Source: Orbaceae bacterium ESL0721
Lineage (GTDB): Bacteria; Pseudomonadota; Gammaproteobacteria; Enterobacterales; Orbaceae
Assembly (NCBI GenBank): GCA_029433365.1
Contig: JAQTHZ010000002.1
Coordinates: 124,001 to 188,000, forward strand
Direction of reading: 5' to 3'
Length of the DNA stretch: 64,000 bases
This document shows positions 39,692 through 49,240 of the stretch, piece by piece; position 1 is the stretch's first letter; every line of letters starts with the position of its first letter. A program made the translations under genes and the position numbers. Under the pieces are notes generated by a model that was not told the origin of the DNA, searched no databases, and saw only the letters and a list, made by a program, of their open reading frames with translations.

Positions 39692-41349
39692 TACCTATTT
39701 CCTCGTATGTTATTGCAGGTTTTTAACCAGTTGTTTCGTTCAATTTTTCCTGATTTTACATATTGATTAATATGCGTTAAATAGAGTGCCAAATAGTCAC
39801 CCATATTTGCTTTACCACTACTTTCTAAAATAAATTTAGTTTTATCGCCTTGGTTAATAATATTTTTATGCTCGTAATTTGATGAGGTGTTAACAATTGT
39901 ATCGGCATAGTATTTTAAGATGAAATCCCGTGCTTGCTGAGACTCATCTAAAACGCTTTTTAAATTGGCTAATTTCTTTTGTGAACACATATTCTCTACA
40001 CTTAATGTGGAATTGGTCTGTAGATCACACACCTCGGTTGTCATTACGGTATATAAGTTGTTGTTATACTCATATTTATCGTTGAGATCCGAAACATTTG
40101 CGCATAGAAATGCGCCAAGCTGTAGTGCCGATTGAATCGAGCGATTTCGCTGCTCATCACGTGCTTGATTGGCACTACGGAGATCCGCATTAAGTTTGCC
40201 GAGCTCCTTTTTCATCTTCTCATCATCAACGCTTTTGGTAATATCTTCCAGTTTATTGATCACATCACCATCTTCCTGCTCATTACCCAGCGCTTGCCAC
40301 GCCTTATCGAGTTCATTAATTGAGCTGGTAGAGCTTAGAACTTGCGTCGTTAATACCACCCGAAAACCGACATCCTTACTTTTATAGACACCGTTATCAT
40401 CGTAGTAAGGTTTCTCAATGCGAAATGATGAAGTTATTGATGATTCAGGGGTGAGGTAGCTGCCGCCTCGTACCGTTATTGCGCCTTGTTGACCATGGTA
40501 GCGGTTAAGTTTATTCATTTTAAAGGGGTCAAACATCATCTCGCTAGCATTACCCAAAATATCATAGATACCCAGCGGATTAGGCTCTAAACGCCCAATT
40601 AACTGTAACTTACCGTTAGCAGATTTTGCGCCAGAAAACCACGCATAGTTCTCAAGGTTGCCCTGCAGCGGGAAGTGCGCTTCTCGAAATTCAGATTCAG
40701 TCACTTTTGAGCCGCCGCGTGCCGCATACTCCCACTCTGTATTGGTCGGTAGACGGATAAAACCTTGTGCAAGGCTATTTTTTAGAGATCCATTATTTAG
40801 GTGACCATTTTTGCGTAGCCATTGATTATATCTATCAGTGAATGCAACCGCATCGAACCAACTCACATTTGTTACCGGAAAGATGAGTGGTAGTGTTGCC
40901 GTTGGGCAGCTCTCACTCATTACTGATTGATACTGTAAAGCGGTAATCTCATACTTGCCGATCAAAAAGTAGCGCTCTTTCGTTGCGCTATCAGTATCAG
41001 AAAAACTACCAGAAATATAGTTAGGCGTTGCATATTCAGCAAAACCGAGCTCTTTCTGGTCGCTCCCTAAGATGATTTTAATATCATCTAACGGTCTATT
41101 TGTTGGGGTAAAGACTTTTTTTAGCACTAAACTCCCGTCACACGGCATCGGTAGAATTAGATCATCCGCTGCTGGTTTAGGGTTGTAAAATTGCGTCTCC
41201 CACGCTGTGGCATAACTGGTTAAGGTCAAGAGTGTGATCATCAAACCTGCTAAGATAGCTGGATATTTTCGATTGCTATTTTTATAGCTCTTTTTATAGC
41301 TATCTTTATAGCTCTCGCAGACTCTCTGCTGGTTGAATATTAACCGCAC
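39691..41349 (-). CDS. SUMF1/FGE-fold periplasmic protein, catalytic cysteines absent
   Basis: A 552-residue exported protein. The start is a GTG with a strong AGGAGG seven bases upstream, inside the permease gene. A basic N-terminus and hydrophobic segment (about 30-48) act as signal or anchor. Residues 95-335 form a formylglycine-generating-enzyme fold with GKYEITALQYQSVM, PVTNVSWFDAVAF, RLPTNTEWEYAARGG, NPLGIYDILGNASEMM and VRGGSYLTPESS. The two cysteines that FGE uses after RGGS are not present, so it is probably a binding rather than an oxidising domain. Residues 340-552 are helical with scattered cysteines and have no known match. Confidence 0.85.
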   Translation of the reverse strand: MRLIFNQQRVCESYKDSYKKSYKNSNRKYPAILAGLMITLLTLTSYATAWETQFYNPKPAADDLILPMPCDGSLVLKKVFTPTNRPLDDIKIILGSDQKELGFAEYATPNYISGSFSDTDSATKERYFLIGKYEITALQYQSVMSESCPTATLPLIFPVTNVSWFDAVAFTDRYNQWLRKNGHLNNGSLKNSLAQGFIRLPTNTEWEYAARGGSKVTESEFREAHFPLQGNLENYAWFSGAKSANGKLQLIGRLEPNPLGIYDILGNASEMMFDPFKMNKLNRYHGQQGAITVRGGSYLTPESSITSSFRIEKPYYDDNGVYKSKDVGFRVVLTTQVLSSTSSINELDKAWQALGNEQEDGDVINKLEDITKSVDDEKMKKELGKLNADLRSANQARDEQRNRSIQSALQLGAFLCANVSDLNDKYEYNNNLYTVMTTEVCDLQTNSTLSVENMCSQKKLANLKSVLDESQQARDFILKYYADTIVNTSSNYEHKNIINQGDKTKFILESSGKANMGDYLALYLTHINQYVKSGKIERNNWLKTCNNIRGNR

Positions 41350-42547
41350 GTCTTCCTCCTAATAGAACAACAAAGCCCGAAATAAGTAGTGTTAATAAAA
41401 ATGCTATTAATAGATGATACCCCTGTAGTTGACTCACAAACTGCTGCTTACTATCGACGGCACTGGATAAAAAATATCGCCCTAAAACCGTATTAAAAAC
41501 ACTATTGCCAATCAAATATAGTAGCGTTGAGATGATAAATGCCAAACTACTTAAGAGTAACGACTGCACAATAAGGTAGAGCATAATCCCCATCGATTTA
41601 AATCCTAGTAGTCGCATAAAAGCAATATCGCGCCTTTTACGTTCAATATTGGATAGGAATGCGCCAATTAGCGACAAGATACAGCCAAATAGGGAAGTTA
41701 TCGCAATCACAATAAATATAAAATTGAGGAGATTATCAACTGCTTTCATACTGTTAATGGCATTTGCTTGGGTACGTGTCTCAATATGTTGCTGGCGCAA
41801 TTTAAGTGCTAATGGCGCTACATCATCAAGTGACTTTGCATAGATGCGCGCTCTGGCAAAAATGGTTTTTTCTGGTTGGTTACTACTACCAGTGGTTATT
41901 GAAAAACGATCACTACGATAGCCGTCGTAGAACGCCTCCATTGCAATTAATAGGTTTAACGGCACAAATGCCGCAGCTCGGCTATAGTCAATTTCAGGAA
42001 TGATGCCGTTAACTGTTAGCTCCGCCATCCCTTTTTCAAAGTTGCCATCCAATTTACGGGTTAGCACCATTTTAATCTTATCGCCCATGGCAACGCCCAT
42101 CTTCTCTGCTGCCAATGCGGTAATATAGATCTGATTTTGGTCGACAAGTGGCGGCAATTTTTTGGTTAATGGATCGCCCTCAGCCGTTGGGAGAACTTCA
42201 GCACTATTAACAAAATGGCTGCTATCTCGCATCAGATCAGCTTGCGTATTGAGTGAACGGGTTAATGGGATAACAAAATCAACCTCTGGCTGCTCCTTTA
42301 GCCACGCGAACTTTGTGGCATCTAACTGCAAGTTACCCACCATTTTCACCTCGAGATTTTGCGGATCATTGAGGAGTTGGTTACGTAACTCTGAAACAAC
42401 ACCATACTTTAAACTAAATAGTAGAAGCAGCGGTGTCACAACCGAAATAATCGAGGCGATAATACAAAATGAGACCTTTTTGTCATACCATAAATCAGCT
42501 AAAGAGAGTCGAATCACCAATATCCATGAACGGATTGGATTAGCCAT
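41306..42547 (-). CDS. ABC transporter permease, FtsX/MacB-like
   Basis: A 413-residue inner-membrane protein. The ATG at 42547 with AGGAGA upstream is preferred. One membrane segment lies near the N-terminus (about 27-47), a large periplasmic domain follows (about 50-270), then three C-terminal segments, the MacB/LolC topology. Landmarks are LSNIERKRRDIAFMRLLGFKS (coupling helix region, split LSNIERKRRD and IAFMRLLGF) and the ending RRAVNIQPAESLREL, which is the FtsX-family C-terminus. It overlaps the ATPase gene upstream by eight bases. Such pairs move lipoproteins or transmit force and do not import solutes. Confidence 0.88.
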   Translation of the reverse strand: MANPIRSWILVIRLSLADLWYDKKVSFCIIASIISVVTPLLLLFSLKYGVVSELRNQLLNDPQNLEVKMVGNLQLDATKFAWLKEQPEVDFVIPLTRSLNTQADLMRDSSHFVNSAEVLPTAEGDPLTKKLPPLVDQNQIYITALAAEKMGVAMGDKIKMVLTRKLDGNFEKGMAELTVNGIIPEIDYSRAAAFVPLNLLIAMEAFYDGYRSDRFSITTGSSNQPEKTIFARARIYAKSLDDVAPLALKLRQQHIETRTQANAINSMKAVDNLLNFIFIVIAITSLFGCILSLIGAFLSNIERKRRDIAFMRLLGFKSMGIMLYLIVQSLLLSSLAFIISTLLYLIGNSVFNTVLGRYFLSSAVDSKQQFVSQLQGYHLLIAFLLTLLISGFVVLLGGRRAVNIQPAESLREL

Positions 42548-43316
42548 GTAGATCTCCTGTGGTAGCCTGCTTTGGTACAAACTGCGCAAGGTGAGGATTT
42601 GGTAAATCTGCCTCTAATACAGATAACCCCTTTTTAGTCACCAGTCCAATATCATGCGTCACGATAATAGCAGCTATGTTATCGCGCTGTGCTTGCTCAA
42701 TAATGAGATCAAATAGTAAATTGGCGTTATAGGGATCTAAAGCTGATGTCGGTTCATCTGCCAACAGCAGTGCCGGTTGATGGATAATTGAACGCACAAA
42801 TGAGGCACGCTGCCGTTCACCAATTGAGAGCTGTTTCGGGTATTTACTCAGTAATTTACCAATCTTTAGCTGCGTAACGAGATCATCTATCCGCCTTTGA
42901 TCAACCGATTTTTGCAACAGTTTTAGAGGTAATAGGATGTTCTCTTTAATCGTTAAAAATGGTAGCAGACCGCCGGTTTGTAGCATAAAACCAAAATAGT
43001 TGGCTCTGATAGTCGCCAATAGATTAGTGCTATTTTGTGAAATTAACTCACCAATATTAAATTGTGGCTGCTTTTCGCCTTGCAGATTTGATGTCGCATC
43101 TGGTGACTCACCAAGTGATAGCGCATAACGCGTCACCTGATCGGGTTTTAAGATCAACCCGATCATCTCAAGTAGGGTACTTTTACCACAACCACTATCC
43201 CCTTGTAGAACAACAATCTCACCTTCGCTTAATGTAAGTTTTGGTAGCGTGATGGTAAATTTACTCTCATCTGTTTGACGCGTAAGCGTAAGTTGCTCAA
43301 TGGCTAATAGGTTCAT
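42540..43316 (-). CDS. ABC transporter ATP-binding protein, LolD/MacB type
   Basis: A 258-residue ATPase with Walker A GDSGCGKST (39-47), the Q-loop in FGFMLQTGGLLPFLT, signature LSIGERQR, Walker B ALLLADEPTSALD and switch histidine IIVTHDIGL. It falls in the LolD/FtsE/MacB class that drives mechanotransmission permeases, matching the downstream gene. It starts on the last base of the upstream VWA gene stop codon. Confidence 0.9.
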   Translation of the reverse strand: MNLLAIEQLTLTRQTDESKFTITLPKLTLSEGEIVVLQGDSGCGKSTLLEMIGLILKPDQVTRYALSLGESPDATSNLQGEKQPQFNIGELISQNSTNLLATIRANYFGFMLQTGGLLPFLTIKENILLPLKLLQKSVDQRRIDDLVTQLKIGKLLSKYPKQLSIGERQRASFVRSIIHQPALLLADEPTSALDPYNANLLFDLIIEQAQRDNIAAIIVTHDIGLVTKKGLSVLEADLPNPHLAQFVPKQATTGDLHG

Positions 43317-45295
43317 TACGGCAACATCTCTAATGGGACTGGGTAGACATTTTCACGCACATCACTCCCCTCAGTTAATGAGATCCAGCGATCAACATCG
43401 GCATTACATTTTTGGTAGTAGCGGATTTTACTGTGTAGATTACGGATAAATTTCTCCTGCTCTAAACCGCTCATACTTTTCCAAGTTGACTCATCTAATG
43501 AGGTGACATCGCTTTTATAAGGGATATTATCAAGATATTCACCTAACAGACCCAAATCGGCAATTTTAGTCGCCGAATCGCTCTTTAATTTACTTGGATC
43601 TTGCCCCATCGCTGCCGCAACAGAGCGCAACTGGGCAAACATATCATCTGATGAGATGAGACCATCATTTGCGGCATTCGCAATTTTACTCACAATATCG
43701 CTCAGATCGCTTAGCTCCGATTTGGTCAATAAAATACGCGGCTCTGCTGTTGGTATAACCGGTTTAATAAAATCTTTATCCGCTATCCACGCTTTAAAAA
43801 TAGGAGGCGCTTTGGCAACTTGACCTAAATAGGAGAGCTGCATCGCTTTACCTAACAGTAAACTGTCTTCTACTAAACTGCTATCATCACTATTTAAGGC
43901 ACTGCCAATAGCTGCTTCACCTTGGTAGGCAAGTTTGACTTGCGAAGAGAGCGCTCTTGCCAGCATATCCACTTTTTTACCAAACTCATCTACCCCATTA
44001 GCCGGATAATAGAGAGATTTATGGATAAAATCGTTATAAGTTAAATCACTATATTGCGAAGCTGCGATAGCGTGATCTTTAACGCCAGCAGCAGTTTTTA
44101 AATGTAAAGCATAGATGGCAACCCCTTTATGTTGCGCTTCAAGGCGTAACTGCGTTGAATCCATACCGGTACTTGAGAGGGGATCATCACCGGTTATTGC
44201 ACTGGCATCGGTGATAAGAATAATATAACGGGCACCAAAGTTTACCCAGTTGATATCGCTAAGCGCCTTTGCAACACCGGCATAGGCATCCTCGGCAAAA
44301 TAGGCGGTTGAGACTGGCGCCTGCTTAAGTGATGCGACATGCTGTTTAAAATCTTCCCCATCTTTGATCTGATTTGGATCGGCAAATATTTTACTCACAA
44401 ATTCCAATTTATCAGACGCCTTTAAACTAGAACGGAAAGAGACTAAACCAAAACTGACCTGATCTTGCAGTTTATCTTTCTCAATCTGTTTATAGATCTG
44501 TTTAACCGCCTCTTTGGTTCGATTAATATAGGGATCCATAGAGATAGTTGAATCAATCACAAAAACAATCCCCGCTTTAAAAGGGGCTAACTGTTGGCTT
44601 GGAGAATTAGCAGTTTGGTTACTGCTTTGGTTACCACTTTGGTTACTATTTTGTTGCGAGTTGTTGATTAAATTATCTTGTTTACTGACAGAGGCGACCT
44701 CTAAAACGCGCTCATAGAACCCTTTACCATTCATCACCTCTTCACCTTGCAAAATAGGTAATAGATAGAAGTTTTTCTGAAAATCGACATATAACGTCGG
44801 CTCTTGGGCGACCACTTCTGGTACCGATTTACCCGCTTTTAATGCATCACGAATCGACTTTAACTGCGCATCAGGTGAGCTGGCATTAACAATAGTGTCG
44901 AGTGCTGCTCTATCTTTAAAAAAGAGAAGTGGATCACGATCAACTGGATTAGTAAAAACTAAACTCATCTGCATATTCCAATCAATCGAACAGTTACCAT
45001 TTAGCCAGCCAACTGTTTTGCCATATGAGTCAGGTCCAACCTTTAACCACTCTTGATGATTCTCAGTTTTACGTTCATAAACGTAATAACGCGAAAATGC
45101 AGGGACAGGCTTACCTTTAGGCGCGCCAATATCTTGTATCAGTTGACAGGACGGTGTGCTAAGTACGCGTTGATAGAGCGTTGTTTTCCCTTGCTGTTTT
45201 AGCGGCTCATCGGCATAAGCCGAAAAACTGACCGTTGTAATCAGAGTGAGTAGTGCGGTGAATAGTGCGGTAAGTCGTCTCATAACCATTCTCAT
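43316..45295 (-). CDS. Exported VWA-domain protein with SH3-like N-terminal domain
   Basis: A 659-residue exported protein with a signal peptide ending near FSAYADE (residue 30). Residues 40-110 resemble a bacterial SH3 domain (VYERKTENHQEWLKVG and KTVGWLNGNC). A Gln/Asn/Ser-rich linker (208-236) leads to a VWA domain (about 240-440) whose MIDAS reads DSTIS at 248-252, with Thr replacing the first Ser. The C-terminal 200 residues are helical and unknown. It heads the ABC module and may be the periplasmic partner of the permease. Confidence 0.85.
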   Translation of the reverse strand: MRMVMRRLTALFTALLTLITTVSFSAYADEPLKQQGKTTLYQRVLSTPSCQLIQDIGAPKGKPVPAFSRYYVYERKTENHQEWLKVGPDSYGKTVGWLNGNCSIDWNMQMSLVFTNPVDRDPLLFFKDRAALDTIVNASSPDAQLKSIRDALKAGKSVPEVVAQEPTLYVDFQKNFYLLPILQGEEVMNGKGFYERVLEVASVSKQDNLINNSQQNSNQSGNQSSNQTANSPSQQLAPFKAGIVFVIDSTISMDPYINRTKEAVKQIYKQIEKDKLQDQVSFGLVSFRSSLKASDKLEFVSKIFADPNQIKDGEDFKQHVASLKQAPVSTAYFAEDAYAGVAKALSDINWVNFGARYIILITDASAITGDDPLSSTGMDSTQLRLEAQHKGVAIYALHLKTAAGVKDHAIAASQYSDLTYNDFIHKSLYYPANGVDEFGKKVDMLARALSSQVKLAYQGEAAIGSALNSDDSSLVEDSLLLGKAMQLSYLGQVAKAPPIFKAWIADKDFIKPVIPTAEPRILLTKSELSDLSDIVSKIANAANDGLISSDDMFAQLRSVAAAMGQDPSKLKSDSATKIADLGLLGEYLDNIPYKSDVTSLDESTWKSMSGLEQEKFIRNLHSKIRYYQKCNADVDRWISLTEGSDVRENVYPVPLEMLP

Positions 45296-45350
45296 TGTTG
45301 TTTACCGTTATCAATTAGCCTTTTTGGTGTATTTATTTATTGTATGCAAA

Positions 45351-46325
45351 CTATTTTTTAAGCGCATCTATGCGTGATTGAATGAGTGAAGACTCTTTTT
45401 TAGGATCTAGTGATTGTGCAGTCTCATACCAGTATATTGCCGTCTCAGCATCGGCCTGAAAACAGCTATTTGGTTGATAAAATTCGGCATCATACTCTTT
45501 CGCATACATTAACGCTATATCACCACTTTTTTGCGACTGATTAGCATAAAGACGCTGCGCAATATTACATTTACCGGCCGCTTTTGCATTGTTAATGAGT
45601 TGCAGTATCGACTGCGAATCTGGGCGAGTTTGTAAACATTTTTTAATGAATAGGAGATCATCATCACCTGCTGCTGTTACCTGACACTCACTCACAAGCT
45701 CACTGGTTGGTGCTGGTGCAGCTACTGGTGCACTCATAAAATGGGTAAAAAAGTACCAAGCTAACCCAGCAATAATCAGTAATAGCAGAGTAAACAGCAG
45801 TAGAGCCCACTTTTTCTTAGATTTTTTCGGTACTGCCTCTGCAATAGTTGTCTCAACAACGTTACTCTCTTCCACTTGTGGCGCTATCGGCTCCTCAACT
45901 TGGTTATCTGGCATATCAGGTAAACTGTTTACGGTATCGGTACGTGAGGCTGAATCTAACGCTGATGAGGAGAGCACATTTTCAGCAATATTGATTGCAC
46001 CCCGATCAGAGTAGATCGCCTGATCTGGCTGATTATCGTCTTGGTGATCGCGAATGGTGACTAAAAAACGGATATGGTTCTCTTGTGAGAGTAGGGCATC
46101 AACTAACCAATTTGTTACCACCCCTTCTAGTTTGCCATTATCAAGTGTAAGGTTTGTGATATTGTGCCAACAGGTCTCAGCCACCCACTGACTATTATCG
46201 GCTAGATAGTGACCATCTTGGTTGCGTTGAATAAGGATATCAACATCACTCCCCCCTAGCCACTTCTGTATGATAAGTTTAGCGATACCTGGTTTATCGC
46301 CTACTAATTCGATGCGTAACGCCAT
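45351..46325 (-). CDS. Single-span membrane protein of the srf cluster (unknown)
   Basis: A 324-residue protein. The ATG at 46325, with TGAGGAC upstream, is preferred to an earlier in-frame ATG 22 codons upstream. Residues 1-95 form a compact domain starting MALRIELVGDKPGIAKLIIQ with a beta-rich look (FHA-like in outline, not proven). An acidic linker (100-165) is followed by the basic anchor KKSKKK and a membrane span (173-193), so the N-terminus is inside. The periplasmic part (200-324) has paired cysteines and a Sel1/TPR-like helical repeat ending AETAIYWYETAQSLDPKKE. No family is recognised. Confidence 0.75.
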   Translation of the reverse strand: MALRIELVGDKPGIAKLIIQKWLGGSDVDILIQRNQDGHYLADNSQWVAETCWHNITNLTLDNGKLEGVVTNWLVDALLSQENHIRFLVTIRDHQDDNQPDQAIYSDRGAINIAENVLSSSALDSASRTDTVNSLPDMPDNQVEEPIAPQVEESNVVETTIAEAVPKKSKKKWALLLFTLLLLIIAGLAWYFFTHFMSAPVAAPAPTSELVSECQVTAAGDDDLLFIKKCLQTRPDSQSILQLINNAKAAGKCNIAQRLYANQSQKSGDIALMYAKEYDAEFYQPNSCFQADAETAIYWYETAQSLDPKKESSLIQSRIDALKK

Positions 46326-46414
46326 AATGTCCTCAATAATTTTTATATACTGTTCTGTTATATATTGTTCTGTTACATAATCTATTATCACTATGTAAGC
46401 TCAAGTTGGAGATT

Positions 46415-46427
46415 TTGTTTTAGGGTT
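46415..46427 (+). repeat. 13-base motif variant (one mismatch) in the srf cluster gap
   Basis: TTGTTTTAGGGTT, extended to the palindrome GGGTTAACCC, between srfC and the single-span protein gene. Confidence 0.5.
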
Positions 46428-46530
46428 AACCCTTTTACTCAAGCCTGTTGTGATCAATGTTAATCTAATTTATTTATCTTATTTGTCTATCTATTTAATT
46501 TATATCTCTATTTAGCGTATCTATAAATTT

Positions 46531-46551
46531 AGTCTATTTGGCAAACAGACT
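46531..46551 (-). terminator. Possible terminator at the end of srfC
   Basis: AGTCTATTT and AAACAGACT pair with one mismatch around GGC, overlapping the srfC stop. It would split srfABC from the following genes, but the tail is weak. Confidence 0.35.
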
Positions 46552-49240
46552 ACTGTGCAATAGATGCCTGCCTGAATTGCGATATTATTTCACCTAGCTG
46601 GCTATTTTGCTCTTGGCTAATTTCACGCCCTGCACTGTGCCCAACATTCTCTTGGGCTAAAGCTGAAAACGCGATAAACCAGTCAAACACCGCTATTTGT
46701 GTATAGCGTCGTGTATTGTCATCTAATTTCGGAATATTACGCGAACTGTCTGCTGATAACTGCTCTGGTGGTGAAAATATCGGCTGACCTTGATTGATTT
46801 TACTCATCGGAATATCACCACTCTCCCCTTTGATAAAACCTAACCACGCGATAAAATCGGCTAATAGAATATGGATAGTACTCACTTGCCTTGACTCTAA
46901 ATCATCCCGTTTACTGCCCATATTCTCATTATTAATGATCTCTCGATTCAATTTATCTTCAAGATTGAGGCGATTTGCTGCGGTAATAAGCTCTTCAACA
47001 ATAAATGAGAGACTCCGCTCAGTGATACCAAAATATTGCACTACACGTTTATCAAGAACAATGTTGCGTAGATGCTCTATCCATGCAGAAAAGACCGCTT
47101 TACCCAATTTAGATTCAGATTTTTCAGGTTCGACTTTAGTTGTGACAACTGGTGAGCTAACGGGATCAGCAAAGAGATCAAAATCGGCATCAAAACCAAA
47201 ATCATTGGAGGATTCTGCAATTGCACCCTCTTCACTACTCTCACTGGTAACAGTATGGCGATCGCTAGTATGATATAGCGCGCGCAGAGTCTCATCAGGG
47301 AGTTCAGCTGTTTTAAGGAGTTCACCTAATAGCAGAGCCGCTTTAGTCTGTAACTCCTTAACAACATCAGCAATAATCTGCCGTTTTTTCACCAGCTCCT
47401 CGGCACTATCAGCTTGAAACCATGAGCCAAAACGCATTTTGATGATATGTTCAATCTCCTCGTTTAGCTGCTCAACAATACGTTGCTGTTTCACCTCTGG
47501 GATTGCAACTTCAGCAAGATATTGACTGATACGCCCCATACCACCATCATCTAATTTTAACATCGCATCCCATGCTTGCTCCGGCTCTGCGACATACTCA
47601 TTGATATCACCATCTTGGATAAAAGCTGATTTGAGCAGTTGTAACTTCGCTTGATAGTTCTCATTGTAGGAGACCTCACTCAATGAGGCAGTATCAATAT
47701 TTAAGAAAGGTACCGGCATACCTGGTTTACGAACAAGATAGATATTGTTAAATTTTTGATCATTTGACCAGTTATTTAACCAGCTATAGTTACCAAACCG
47801 TTCAAAAATAGTCTGCCCAAGTAGACCATTTTTACCCCACTGATTTTTGATCTGATCATCGGCAAGATTTAACAGACTACCAATGCGTTTATCAAATTTG
47901 GTCAATGCCCAGAGTAGACCCGGTTTTTTGGTTGATCTTTTGTCTGGTGTTTCGCCTTGTGTTTTATCAATCCAGCGCTCTAATACTGGTCCCACATCGT
48001 TAACTTCTGACTGAGCATCTGAAGGGGTACAGACGATCAACACATTCATCTCTTGGCTATCGGTATACTTCTCAAATAGATAGGCGACTTTACCCCGCAG
48101 TAGCAGCTGCGCGATTGGGTTACCCTCTTTGATATCGGCAAGGTTGGTTAAGTTAAGTCGCCCGCGGTAACCGGGGAAGTCTAACAGATCGACATTCTCA
48201 AATGTGGTAGCTCGTGTTTTATTGACGAGGGGGAAGATCAGCTCAGTAGTTAAAAAAGCTAACTGCGCTAATGAGAGTGCGACAGGCGTAGCCGTTTTAC
48301 TTGGGGCAACCGAGACCGTTAAATCATTCGGCATATTTAAACGCCCAACCATATCGACATTCATAATGCTATCAATTTGGGACTTAACCCCGTTATCATC
48401 TTTAATGATGACGGAGAGGGGCGCGTATACGGTTTCAACATGACCAAGTGACGATAAGGTGGTGGCTAACTGTACATAGGTTGCGGTTAACTCGGGTAAG
48501 CCGCCCCAAAGTACTGAGAATAGTTCACCACGCTTAGCTAGCGGGAGGTAAGGGGTTAAGTTTGTGATCCGCTCCCAATAGCCACCATTTAAGTGTCCAA
48601 CTGAGTTGCCAAAATTATCCTTTACATAGTCATAGAGATCGACAATATCATCTTCACTCACGCCGGATACTGCTGTAAGTTGTTTACTGTTTTCAGCGTC
48701 AGTGAGTAACTGATTAATCATTGAAAATTCAATTTTATTGGCCACTTTCTGTTGATCAAAGTCTTTAAAATAGGAGTTAACTAAAATTTTAACTACCTCA
48801 ATCTCTTTAAAGATCTTTAACTCTAATGGGTAATTTGGGATTCCCCCTTTGGCTGTTCGACTAAAACGAGTAACTAGACCGGTCGCCTCTTTCCCATTAC
48901 CAGTTGGGTTAACATGGGCAATAAAATCAAGTTTTTCACCCTCGACAACTGTCTCAAGTTTTCCGTTTTCATCAGCGGCAAGTGCCGAAATGAGATAGGA
49001 TTTACCCGCCTGCGAGAGTCCAAAAAAACCGACAGCCACCGACTTAGTTGAGACATCCCCTAACCGTTTTGCGCGATTGCGTAGACGGCGCAGATCTAAA
49101 ATTAGACTATCAGCTTCATTATCTAGCCGTTTTGATGATCCACGGACACTATTAACCCAATCAATTGCCTGTGCCGATGTTTGATAGAGTTGATCCCAAG
49201 ATGTAGGAAGCTGTTCATTTATATTTGTTAGGTTACTCAT
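46550..49240 (-). CDS. srfC: SrfC-like dynamin-type GTPase
   Basis: An 896-residue cytosolic P-loop GTPase of the SrfC family. The G1 motif GLSQAGKS is at 74-81, G3 reads DLLDFPG at 351-357 and G4 is TKFD at 447-450. The long gap between G1 and G3 and the helical C-terminal half (about 590-896) suggest a dynamin-like membrane or scaffold protein. An acidic segment lies at about 665-705. Its start overlaps the srfB stop by four bases (ATGA). In Salmonella the srf genes were named as SsrB-regulated factors; a molecular role is not established. Confidence 0.87.
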   Translation of the reverse strand: MSNLTNINEQLPTSWDQLYQTSAQAIDWVNSVRGSSKRLDNEADSLILDLRRLRNRAKRLGDVSTKSVAVGFFGLSQAGKSYLISALAADENGKLETVVEGEKLDFIAHVNPTGNGKEATGLVTRFSRTAKGGIPNYPLELKIFKEIEVVKILVNSYFKDFDQQKVANKIEFSMINQLLTDAENSKQLTAVSGVSEDDIVDLYDYVKDNFGNSVGHLNGGYWERITNLTPYLPLAKRGELFSVLWGGLPELTATYVQLATTLSSLGHVETVYAPLSVIIKDDNGVKSQIDSIMNVDMVGRLNMPNDLTVSVAPSKTATPVALSLAQLAFLTTELIFPLVNKTRATTFENVDLLDFPGYRGRLNLTNLADIKEGNPIAQLLLRGKVAYLFEKYTDSQEMNVLIVCTPSDAQSEVNDVGPVLERWIDKTQGETPDKRSTKKPGLLWALTKFDKRIGSLLNLADDQIKNQWGKNGLLGQTIFERFGNYSWLNNWSNDQKFNNIYLVRKPGMPVPFLNIDTASLSEVSYNENYQAKLQLLKSAFIQDGDINEYVAEPEQAWDAMLKLDDGGMGRISQYLAEVAIPEVKQQRIVEQLNEEIEHIIKMRFGSWFQADSAEELVKKRQIIADVVKELQTKAALLLGELLKTAELPDETLRALYHTSDRHTVTSESSEEGAIAESSNDFGFDADFDLFADPVSSPVVTTKVEPEKSESKLGKAVFSAWIEHLRNIVLDKRVVQYFGITERSLSFIVEELITAANRLNLEDKLNREIINNENMGSKRDDLESRQVSTIHILLADFIAWLGFIKGESGDIPMSKINQGQPIFSPPEQLSADSSRNIPKLDDNTRRYTQIAVFDWFIAFSALAQENVGHSAGREISQEQNSQLGEIISQFRQASIAQ

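Noticed and set aside
47077-47325. Alternative frames inside srfC
   Set aside because: They overlap a continuous SrfC frame with GTPase motifs and lack any recognisable product.
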